This document shows, in pieces, positions 33,823-40,133 of a stretch of DNA of 40,133 bases. The stretch lies in contig JAFSBZ010000003.1 in the NCBI GenBank assembly GCA_017437005.1, positions 1-40,133 on the forward strand, in the 5' to 3' direction. The DNA comes from Clostridia bacterium (GTDB taxonomy: Bacteria; Bacillota; Clostridia; Oscillospirales; Acutalibacteraceae). The notes below the pieces were generated by a model. The model was given only the letters and a program-made list of their open reading frames with translations, was not told the DNA's origin and did no database searches. The translations under genes and the position numbers were made by a program. How positions within the stretch are numbered: the stretch's first letter is position 1; every line of letters begins with the position of its first letter.

Positions 33823-34749
33823 TTAATCAAAATATGTTCTTAATTGTTTTATGCTATCAGGTGGAGAATATACAAATTCTTCAATATGTTCCCCCGTATA
33901 AAAATAGTCATATGTATAATCGCAATTGTTATCAAAGTTATCAATAATAATAAGTTTAATTTTCATTTTTTCGGGTATGATGCTTTTAATATAAACACTT
34001 GCGCATTGACCAACCTTTACATTTTCTTTTGGCTCGGCAAGACCTGCAAGATTAGGTGTTAGCTCTATAAAAACACCGTAATCCTCTATACTGCGTACAA
34101 TACCCGAAACAGTTTCACCCTGAGAAAATTTAGCGGCGTTTTCTTGCCAAGTACCAAGTAATTCTTTGTGTGAAAGTGTAATTTTATTATCATTATCAAT
34201 TTTTTTAATTATTGCTTTAATGCAATCACCTACAACAAATCTATCACTTGGATGTGAAATTCTTGACACGCTGATTGAATCTATCGGCAGTAACGCGATA
34301 TTACCGCAACCAATATCACAAAAAGCGCCAAATGTTTCAAGATGTGTTACACAAGCATTAACGATATCGCCTATCTTTTTTTCGGATAATATATATTCAA
34401 TACATTTTTTCTGCGCTGCGCGACGTGAAAGTATAGCGTATTCTTTACCGCTATCATCTACAGAAAAACCCGTTACAACGAATGATACCGCACGTCCTAC
34501 GCGCGAAATGAGCGCAATATCACGCGTTGTACCCTCGCGTATACCGATGGCCCCCTCCTCACGCGGTATTAAGCCCTTCATACAACCTAAATCAACAATT
34601 AAATTATGCTCGGCATCGCACATTGTTACCATTGCTTCAAGTATTATTTCAAATGATTGCGCTTGTTGAAGCGCTGTAACACTCGTTAAATATTTTTTAT
34701 TTTCTTCGGTAGAAATCAAACTACCTTCGGGACAGTAAAAATCTTTCAC
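33823..34749 (-). CDS. S1 RNA-binding domain protein (RpsA-like)
   Basis: About 308 residues with three S1-like OB folds: one near 40-110 (LIVDLGCMKGLIPREEGAIG), one near 125-195 (KIGDIVNACVTHLETFGAFCDIG) and one near 210-270 (GETVSGIVRSIEDYGVFIEL). Such clostridial proteins are often named 30S ribosomal protein S1, but true S1 has more repeats; a role in RNA binding or translation is inferred. The start is uncertain: GTG 34749 has GGCGAG 6 nt upstream, while a TTG 18 bases earlier lacks an SD. Confidence 0.8.
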   Translation of the reverse strand: MKDFYCPEGSLISTEENKKYLTSVTALQQAQSFEIILEAMVTMCDAEHNLIVDLGCMKGLIPREEGAIGIREGTTRDIALISRVGRAVSFVVTGFSVDDSGKEYAILSRRAAQKKCIEYILSEKKIGDIVNACVTHLETFGAFCDIGCGNIALLPIDSISVSRISHPSDRFVVGDCIKAIIKKIDNDNKITLSHKELLGTWQENAAKFSQGETVSGIVRSIEDYGVFIELTPNLAGLAEPKENVKVGQCASVYIKSIIPEKMKIKLIIIDNFDNNCDYTYDYFYTGEHIEEFVYSPPDSIKQLRTYFD

Positions 34750-34811
34750 TTTTATCTCGCCTTTCAATATTTCTTTACAAAAAATATATGCGGCGTAAGG
34801 ATTAAAAATGA

Positions 34812-34848
34812 TGATAAAAAATAAAAGCCCGAATAAACCGAGCTTTTA
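34812..34848 (-). terminator. Terminator of the sugar transferase-nucleotidyltransferase-cohesin unit
   Basis: On the minus strand AAAAGCTCG, loop, CGGGCTTTT, then ATTTTTT: a 9-bp stem with one wobble, about 10 bp after the cohesin-gene stop. Confidence 0.8.
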
Positions 34849-34858
34849 AAATAATATA

Positions 34859-35356
34859 CTACTTAACCGTTATTGTTCCATCTACAAATGCAAGTTCAAC
34901 AATTTCTTCCTTGGCATTGCAAAAATTAGTTGTTGAGTTAATTTTTATTTTGTGTTCACCCTTTGTAGCGCTTGTCTTTATCTTGAACTGCAATTTAGCG
35001 ACTGCACCGTCTTGGTCAGTGTTTTCTAATTTTGCTTTATCAGATATTGTATATGCTAATACAGCAACACTATCACCTGTATCGTTTGATTCACAAAAAT
35101 CAAAGATACCTCCGTTTGTAATAGAAACAAAACTAAAATTATCAGAATCATAGTCAATTATTATTTGACCGCCAAAAATACCGGGATTATTGTCCAAAAC
35201 TATAGGAATCTCAACAGTATCGCCTGTAAGTCCTTTTGCATTACCAAGCGAAAGCTGAGGATCACCAAAATTTTTTACAATAAGTAAAACACCAACCACT
35301 ATTATAGCAATTGACAGTACTATAGCAACAATAGTTAAATTTGAATTTTTTTTCAT
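34859..35356 (-). CDS. Membrane-anchored cohesin-type domain protein
   Basis: 165 residues: one membrane segment (about 7-28), then a single domain of about 130 residues. The domain starts GNAKGLTGDTVEIPIVLDNN and continues PGIFGGQIIIDYDSDNFSFV, the first strands of a cohesin fold, with AKLQFKIKTSATKGEHKI later and a final VDGTITVK. Cohesins bind dockerin modules, classically in cellulosomes. No dockerin or other cohesin is in the window, so binding a dockerin is untested. It begins 2 bp after the nucleotidyltransferase stop. Single-cohesin surface proteins are also known outside cellulosomes. Confidence 0.75.
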   Translation of the reverse strand: MKKNSNLTIVAIVLSIAIIVVGVLLIVKNFGDPQLSLGNAKGLTGDTVEIPIVLDNNPGIFGGQIIIDYDSDNFSFVSITNGGIFDFCESNDTGDSVAVLAYTISDKAKLENTDQDGAVAKLQFKIKTSATKGEHKIKINSTTNFCNAKEEIVELAFVDGTITVK

Positions 35357-35358
35357 TA

Positions 35359-36237
35359 CTAAAATCCCTCGTATTCTCCGTTGTTAATTTTTTGCTTAAG
35401 TGCACTAACAACACCGTCTTTATCCTCTTTATATGTAACACCGTACCAACGATCTTCAGCAACAAGCACCGTAACATCCTTTTGACCGCGCTCAATAACA
35501 TTAGAAACCACGGTAGGTAGATAATATTCCACCTTTGAAATGTTGATTTTTTCAGCAAAAAACTTTTTAAGATCATTTTCAATGTAATCAAACACATCGG
35601 GTGTAAATCCCCACATATTCATAGATACGACACAATCAGGAGGAAGCTCAACCCAATTCATATCGTCCTCGGTATATTTGCAATCAAGAATTTTTGTGCG
35701 CTCGGTCACAGATTTTAACATACCGTTTTCGGTTTCACAAATTCCGCGTGATACAGTACCGTTTTCGGTAAGTGTATTTTGTAGCCTAAAGCCCACCATA
35801 CAAAAATCGCCTTTTTGTTGTTTTAAGTGTTCATACATTTTTTTGTAAGCACTTTTTCCGTAATAATCGTCGGCATTAATAACAGCAAAAGGAGTATTTA
35901 CCTTGTCACGCGCGCAGTAAATTGCGTGAGCAGTACCCCAAGGCTTAACACGATCCGCAGGACATATAAAGCCGTCAGGTAACATATCAATTTCTTGAAA
36001 AGCATAATCAACGTCAATCATCTTTTCAATTCTGCTACCAACTATTTCTTTAAATTCTTTTTCGATTTCATGCTTTATTATAAACACGACTTTATTAAAT
36101 CCTGCCTGCTTTGCATCATAAACCGAAAAATCAATAATTGCCTGTCCATTAGGGCCTACAGGCTCAATTTGTTTTAGTCCACCAAAGCGACTTCCCATAC
36201 CGGCGGCCATAACTACAAGTGTTGCGTCAAAACTCAT
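35359..36237 (-). CDS. Sugar-phosphate nucleotidyltransferase-like protein
   Basis: 292 residues, GT-A nucleotidyltransferase fold. The NTP motif is VVMAAGMGSRFGGLKQIEPV (9-28), with a Mg-binding NADDYYG near 120. Relatives activate hexose-1-phosphates with UTP or dTTP, but this branch is not specific enough to name the sugar. ATG 36237 overlaps the stop of the sugar transferase gene by 4 bp (ATGA), so it probably supplies or modifies a precursor for surface polysaccharide (inference). Confidence 0.8.
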   Translation of the reverse strand: MSFDATLVVMAAGMGSRFGGLKQIEPVGPNGQAIIDFSVYDAKQAGFNKVVFIIKHEIEKEFKEIVGSRIEKMIDVDYAFQEIDMLPDGFICPADRVKPWGTAHAIYCARDKVNTPFAVINADDYYGKSAYKKMYEHLKQQKGDFCMVGFRLQNTLTENGTVSRGICETENGMLKSVTERTKILDCKYTEDDMNWVELPPDCVVSMNMWGFTPDVFDYIENDLKKFFAEKINISKVEYYLPTVVSNVIERGQKDVTVLVAEDRWYGVTYKEDKDGVVSALKQKINNGEYEGF

Positions 36238-37622
36238 TTATTTCTCTCGCTTTCCTTTTTTAGTGATTTGGAACTACGAACATTTTCATTTGCCTTTTCG
36301 CTAAAGCCTTCGGTACTTTCACGCATAAACAAAACTTTAAATGTAAGTATTAAAAGCTTGATATCTAAAAGCAAAGAATATGTCTCGATATAAATTAAAT
36401 CCATATGAAGCTTATCTTCCGGACTTGTATTGTATTTTCCATACAACTGAGCAAATCCCGTAAGTCCACCTTTTACTCGGTGACGAAGCTCAAATTCGGG
36501 ATATTTTTGGGCGTATTCATATACATTTTCAATTCTTTCGGGTCTGGGGCCTACAAGTGACATATCACCGCGTAAGATATTAAACAGTTGTGGTAACTCA
36601 TCCATACGGCACGCGCGTATAACCTTACCAACACGGGTGATGCGGTCATCATCACTAACAGCCTTTTTAGCCCCGTCCTTGTCAGCATCAACAATCATTG
36701 AGCGGAATTTAAGCACATTAAATATCTTTCCGTTTATTGTAATACGGTTTTGCTTAAAAAGTACAGGGCCGCCATCATCAAGCTTTATGGCAATGGCACA
36801 AACAAGCATAATAGGACTTGTAATCAAAATTGCAATGGCAGAAACAACAATATCCATTATCCTTTTTATAATTTTTTGCTCAAGCGTCAACCCACGGTTG
36901 CGGCTCATAAGTACAGGTGTATCACTAATTTGAATATCATAGCTATTGCTTATTACTATATCGGTAATATCAGGCAGCAAATATGAACGCTTTTCTTTTG
37001 TATAGCAATAAGAAAGTATTTGCTTTTGCAAATTTTTATCTATGCCGCATATAAGAACCGCTTCATATTTGTCGATTTGCCTTTTTATTTCTTCGATTGT
37101 AGTTGTGTTTACATTCAAACCACGTTCAATTTGAAAGCGTTCAGAAATTTTACCCATTTTGTGAATAAGCTCAAATCCTGAAGCTTCGTCACCAAAAATT
37201 GCAATAACACGACGCGGTGGATACAATTTAAAATAGATTGTATTAGCACAAAAAGAACATATAGCAACAACTAAAATTTGATAAACAACACCTACAATCA
37301 TTGGCGGTATGGGTACCAGATTACGAGCAATAAGACTAAGCTCGAGATACATTATGGCATTGGTAAAAACTATAGCCAATGAAAAACTGTAGATAATTTC
37401 GTGTATACGGTAAATTCCTATTTTAAATGCGCCGTAAAGAGACGAAAATACAGTAAACAATAAAACATACGATAAAATAACAACGTAGTTACCCTTGTTA
37501 CTGAAAAGTGATTCAGAATAGCCCGATGTCCATACCTGAATAAAACCTACAGTAACGGCGGAAACAATCATTATTTTTATAAAAAGCATAATGCTTTTTC
37601 TTACTTTAACAAGACTTTTCAT
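36234..37622 (-). CDS. Polyprenyl-phosphate sugar-1-phosphate transferase (WcaJ/CpsE-like)
   Basis: 462-residue membrane enzyme that starts glycan assembly by moving a sugar-1-phosphate to undecaprenyl phosphate. Four N-terminal membrane segments (within about 10-135), a soluble CoA/NAD-binding-like domain (about 135-255), one more hydrophobic hairpin (about 275-298) and the C-terminal catalytic domain with KLDDGGPVLFKQNR, KFRSM, DELPQLFN, GDMSLVGPRPE and VKGGLTGFAQL. I start it at ATG 37622 with GAGGTG upstream; the 11 extra residues of the longer frame have no SD. It leads a three-gene unit. Confidence 0.9.
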   Translation of the reverse strand: MKSLVKVRKSIMLFIKIMIVSAVTVGFIQVWTSGYSESLFSNKGNYVVILSYVLLFTVFSSLYGAFKIGIYRIHEIIYSFSLAIVFTNAIMYLELSLIARNLVPIPPMIVGVVYQILVVAICSFCANTIYFKLYPPRRVIAIFGDEASGFELIHKMGKISERFQIERGLNVNTTTIEEIKRQIDKYEAVLICGIDKNLQKQILSYCYTKEKRSYLLPDITDIVISNSYDIQISDTPVLMSRNRGLTLEQKIIKRIMDIVVSAIAILITSPIMLVCAIAIKLDDGGPVLFKQNRITINGKIFNVLKFRSMIVDADKDGAKKAVSDDDRITRVGKVIRACRMDELPQLFNILRGDMSLVGPRPERIENVYEYAQKYPEFELRHRVKGGLTGFAQLYGKYNTSPEDKLHMDLIYIETYSLLLDIKLLILTFKVLFMRESTEGFSEKANENVRSSKSLKKESERNK

Positions 37623-37660
37623 AACACACACCTCAAAAAATGTGCTAAAATACATATTAT

Positions 37661-37690
37661 AGTATATAATTATTATACACCCATTGTCAA
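37661..37690 (-). promoter_or_regulatory. Promoter of the sugar transferase unit
   Basis: On the minus strand TTGACA (37685-37690), 18 nt, TATACT (37661-37666). Divergent from and 28 bp away from the greA promoter. Confidence 0.7.
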
Positions 37691-37717
37691 GTTAAATAAT
37701 TGTTTGAAATATTACCC

Positions 37718-37746
37718 TTGACAATTGTGAAATAAAATTGTATAAT
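37718..37746 (+). promoter_or_regulatory. Consensus promoter of greA
   Basis: TTGACA (37718-37723), 17 nt, TATAAT (37741-37746): both hexamers perfect; start near 37753. Confidence 0.92.
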
Positions 37747-37801
37747 GTTGCTCGACTCTGTGGCAAATAACTATTTATTATAATGTTAGGTGGTTTTTAA
37801 T

Positions 37802-38275
37802 TTGGCAAAGGCTATAAAAGTAACCGATGACGGTCTTAAAAAGCTTCAGGATGAGCTTGAAAATCTTAAGACGGTAGGTCGTAGTGAAATTGCAGAGAAA
37901 ATTAAGGTTGCACGTGGTTATGGCGACCTATCCGAAAACAGCGAGTATGATGACGCTAAAAACGAACAGGCAAAGATTGAGGCTCGTATAGCCGAAATTG
38001 AAGCAATGCTCAACAATGTTGAGATTATTAAGGACATCAAGGGCGCAGCTAAAACAGTTGTTGTAGGTGTTAAGGTTAAAGTATACGACGAAGAGTTTGA
38101 CGAAGAGGAAGAATACTATGTTGTGGGCTCTACCGAAGCAGACCCTACAAGTAACAAAATTTCTGATGAATCACCTGTTGGTCGCGCGCTTTTAAACCAT
38201 AAAGTTGGCGATACAGTTATCGCGGAAACTCCTGCAGGCGAAATCAAACTTAAAATTCTTAAAATTTCAAAATAA
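37802..38275 (+). CDS. greA: Transcription elongation factor GreA
   Basis: Stimulates transcript cleavage by paused RNA polymerase. About 157 residues, normal length. The N-terminal coiled coil carries the tip motif [19 protein letters not shown] with the catalytic acidic residues (about 41-46), and the C-terminal domain reads [20 protein letters not shown]. The start is TTG 37802: TTAGGTGG is 8 nt upstream and translation from there gives MAKAIKVT, as in the family; a GTG 12 bases earlier sits in the SD itself. Confidence 0.95.
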   Translation: MAKAIKVTDDGLKKLQDELENLKTVGRSEIAEKIKVARGYGDLSENSEYDDAKNEQAKIEARIAEIEAMLNNVEIIKDIKGAAKTVVVGVKVKVYDEEFDEEEEYYVVGSTEADPTSNKISDESPVGRALLNHKVGDTVIAETPAGEIKLKILKISK

Positions 38276-38280
38276 TATTT

Positions 38281-38312
38281 TGGGGCAGGTTTTTTACTTG
38301 TCCCAGTTTTTA
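38281..38312 (+). terminator. Terminator between greA and lysS
   Basis: TGGGGCAGGT, short loop, ACTTGTCCCA, then GTTTTT. A 10-bp stem with two wobbles. lysS begins 23 bp later, so partial read-through or a further promoter is required for lysS. Confidence 0.75.
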
Positions 38313-38334
38313 AATTCAAGAAAGGATGTTTAAA

Positions 38335-39831
38335 ATGAGCGAAAACAACAATAATGCTCCCGTACAAGAACTAAGCGAAATATTACAGGTTCGTCGCGAC
38401 AAGCTTTCTGCTATGAAAGAATCAGGTTGCGACCCATTTGTGAAAACAAAATATGACGTTGATGCTCACTCTTTACAAATTAAGGGTGATTTTGAAGGTT
38501 ACGAAGGTAAAAACGTTAGCGTTGCGGGCAGAATTATCGCTCGCAGAATAATGGGTAAAGCCAGCTTTGTAACATTGCGTGATGGCGAGGGTGACATTCA
38601 GCTTTATGTTCGTCGCGATGACGTTGGTGAAGACACCTATGCCGCATTTAAAAAGTGGGACATTGGTGATATTGTTGGCGTTAAGGGTATTGTATTTAAA
38701 ACCCAGACCGAAGAAATCTCTATCCATGCAAATCATATTGAGATTTTGGCAAAGTCACTTCTCCCCTTGCCCGAAAAATTCCACGGCCTTACAAATAACG
38801 ATCTTCGTTTCCGTCAAAGATACGTTGACCTTATTATGAATCCAAACGTAAAGCGTAATTTTAAAATTCGTTCACAGTTCATAAAGTTTATGCGTAAGTA
38901 TCTTGACGATATGGATTACATTGAGGTTGAAACACCTGTACTTAACACAATTGTTGGCGGTGCGGCTGCTCGCCCATTTATTACACATCACAATACACTC
39001 AACATACCTATGTATATGCGTATAGCTACCGAGCTTCCACTAAAGAGATTAATCGTTGGTGGTATGGAGCGTGTGTATGAGATTGGCCGTATTTTCCGTA
39101 ACGAAGGTATGGACCCAAAACATAACCCTGAATTTACAACCGTTGAGCTTTATCAGTCATATGCCGATTTCCACGATATGATGGATATTGCCGAAGGTAT
39201 TATATCGGGTGCCGCTAAAGAAATTCACGGCACTTATGAGGTAGAATGGCTTGGTGAAAAGATTGACCTTACACCAGGTTGGCGCAGACTTACAATGGTT
39301 GACGCCGTTAAGGAATATGCAGGTATAGATTTTGGTGCAATCGCCGATGATGCCGAGGCAGTTGCTGCTGCTGAAAGCATTGGTGTAGAACTTGCTGAAA
39401 CCGCAGACAAGACTTGGGGTAACGCACTTTACGCTTGCTTTGACCAAAAGGTTGAAGAAAAGCTTATACAGCCTACATTTATTACGATGTATCCTGTAGA
39501 GGTTTCCCCTCTTACCAAGGCTTCTCCTGAAGATCCTCGCCTTACCGAGCGTTTTGAACTCTTTATTTGTCATAGTGAGCTTGCGAACGCATACTCAGAG
39601 CTTAATGACCCAATCGTTCAGCGTGAACGTTTTGAAAAGCAGTTAGAGCTTCGCGAACGTGGTGACGACGAAGCAGAAATGCTTGACGAAGATTTCCTTA
39701 CCGCTATGGAATACGGTATGCCACCAACAGGCGGTATGGGTATTGGTATTGACAGAGCAGTAATGTTGCTTACCAACTCGGATACTATTCGTGAAGTAAT
39801 CGCCTTCCCCACGATGAAACCGTTAGACTAA
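38335..39831 (+). CDS. lysS: Lysine-tRNA ligase, class II
   Basis: Charges tRNA-Lys. 498 residues. N-terminal OB anticodon domain (about 55-165, VAGRIIARRIMGKASFVTLRD), then the class II core: motif 1 region FMRKYLDDMDYIEVETP, motif 2 RIFRNEGMDPKHNPEFT, motif 3 GGMGIGIDRAVML. I start at ATG 38335 because AAAGGA is 8 nt upstream; the ATG at 38326 overlaps it. The greA-lysS order is common in Clostridia. Confidence 0.96.
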   Translation: MSENNNNAPVQELSEILQVRRDKLSAMKESGCDPFVKTKYDVDAHSLQIKGDFEGYEGKNVSVAGRIIARRIMGKASFVTLRDGEGDIQLYVRRDDVGEDTYAAFKKWDIGDIVGVKGIVFKTQTEEISIHANHIEILAKSLLPLPEKFHGLTNNDLRFRQRYVDLIMNPNVKRNFKIRSQFIKFMRKYLDDMDYIEVETPVLNTIVGGAAARPFITHHNTLNIPMYMRIATELPLKRLIVGGMERVYEIGRIFRNEGMDPKHNPEFTTVELYQSYADFHDMMDIAEGIISGAAKEIHGTYEVEWLGEKIDLTPGWRRLTMVDAVKEYAGIDFGAIADDAEAVAAAESIGVELAETADKTWGNALYACFDQKVEEKLIQPTFITMYPVEVSPLTKASPEDPRLTERFELFICHSELANAYSELNDPIVQRERFEKQLELRERGDDEAEMLDEDFLTAMEYGMPPTGGMGIGIDRAVMLLTNSDTIREVIAFPTMKPLD

Positions 39832-39936
39832 AATTTAAAAAATCCCCACCGAAAATGAGCGGGATTGCTAAGGACAGTTTTCTTTAATAAAAGCGAAATT
39901 TGGCACACAAATTCCCTGCTTGTAACAGTATAAGAC

Positions 39937-39987
39937 AAAACTACCCGAAGAAGAGAAAATAAAACTCTTTTTTGGGTAGTAATTTTT
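39937..39987 (+). terminator. Terminator after lysS
   Basis: ACTACCC (39940-39946) pairs with GGGTAGT (39974-39980), with inner AAGAG/CTCTT, followed by AATTTTTAT. It lies about 105 bp after the lysS stop and directly before the hairpin array. The intervening 39832-39936 holds only a weak AATCCC/GGGATT hairpin. Confidence 0.7.
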
Positions 39988-39992
39988 ATATA

Positions 39993-40133
39993 GTGATATT
40001 CTGTACTAAACGCACAGAGTGATATTTCCCTTTCGGGAAGTGATATTGAAATCTTACGATTTCAGTGATATTTTATTCGCCAAAAACTGCCGAAGGCAAT
40101 ACCACTTGAACGAAGTTCAAATATCACTGCAAA
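39993..40133 (+). repeat. Hairpin array with GTGATAT linkers, copy B (cut by window end)
   Basis: Four GTGATAT linkers (39993-39999, 40019-40025, 40040-40046, 40065-40071) separate three palindromes: TCTGT/ACAGA, TTCCC/GGGAA and TGAAATC/GATTTCA. A core TTTATTCGCCAAAAAC follows, then TGCC/GGCA, reversed linker ATACCAC, TTGAAC/GTTCAA and reversed linker ATATCAC. The window ends inside the right arm. Compared with copy A, the linkers, the count of left hairpins and the core agree while the stems do not. Like copy A it follows a terminator, in the same orientation relative to the gene before it. Confidence 0.85.

Noticed and set aside
34166-34669. A 167-codon open frame opposite the S1-domain gene
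   Set aside because: It is antisense to the S1 repeats, with no SD and no recognisable domain.
39836-39870. Terminator directly after lysS (AATCCC/GGGATT)
   Set aside because: The stem is short, the loop is 14 nt or more and no T-run follows; the hairpin at 39940-39980 is the better candidate.

Overview
The window is a stretch of chromosome from a low-GC, Gram-positive anaerobe, most likely a gut-type Clostridia of the Oscillospiraceae/Ruminococcaceae kind. The case rests on near-consensus sigma-A promoters, strong Shine-Dalgarno (SD) sites, a SpoIIQ-like sporulation protein, the Firmicutes cluster SRP RNA-dnaX-ybaB-recR, a DUF896 protein, a membrane-anchored cohesin-type domain and many short palindromic repeats between genes. 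This is inference; no rRNA or tRNA gene was seen to confirm the taxon.

Layout. 1-2.2 kb: 5' part of gap (leftward), an ASCH protein, a Nudix gene truncated next to a palindromic repeat, and a peptidase S51-like gene. 2.4-5.2 kb: two adjacent FAD oxidoreductases. 5.2-7.3 kb: a structured intergenic region, a SpoIIQ-like M23 protein, a relic of a glycoside hydrolase 3' end, and a promoter-driven structured RNA with a terminator in front of a small membrane protein. 7.4-9.4 kb: a GHL6/GH42-like glycosidase. 9.4-9.7 kb: an array of hairpins separated by a constant 7-nt linker. 9.7-16.3 kb: the arginine operon argG-argC-argJ-argB-argD-argF behind a consensus promoter and an ARG box. 16.3-19.1 kb: four overlapping genes (hexapeptide-repeat protein, Nudix, RING-like membrane protein, HAD phosphatase). 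19.3-21.1 kb: a lipoprotein. 21.2-25.1 kb: SRP RNA, dnaX, ybaB, recR, a DUF896 gene and a 2-hydroxyacid dehydrogenase. 25.2-25.6 kb: a cluster of repeats including a second kind of hairpin-chain element with inverted ends. 25.6-29.8 kb, leftward: mgtE, class II fba, an E2/CAT-like protein with altered active site, and a membrane-anchored alpha/beta hydrolase. 29.9-32.2 kb, rightward: tsaE, tsaB, rpiB, upp. 32.2-37.6 kb, leftward: trmB, an Mrp-type ATPase, an S1-domain protein, then polyprenyl-phosphate sugar transferase, nucleotidyltransferase and cohesin-domain protein. 37.7-40.1 kb, rightward: greA, lysS and a second copy of the 9.5-kb hairpin array, cut by the window edge.

How the genes work together. 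The arg operon encodes the glutamate-to-argininosuccinate route with the acetyl-recycling ArgJ; argH is not here. dnaX-ybaB-recR links replication and repair, with the SRP RNA as an upstream unit. tsaE/tsaB serve tRNA t6A synthesis, and trmB, lysS and the S1 protein also serve RNA or translation. The sugar transferase and nucleotidyltransferase point to cell-surface polysaccharide, with a surface cohesin-like domain in the same operon.

The most unusual content is noncoding. Two copies of a hairpin array share linkers, count and core but not stem sequences, both just after a terminator. A different six-hairpin element has inverted ends. A 176-nt structured RNA starts at a consensus promoter and ends in a terminator 20 nt before a start codon.
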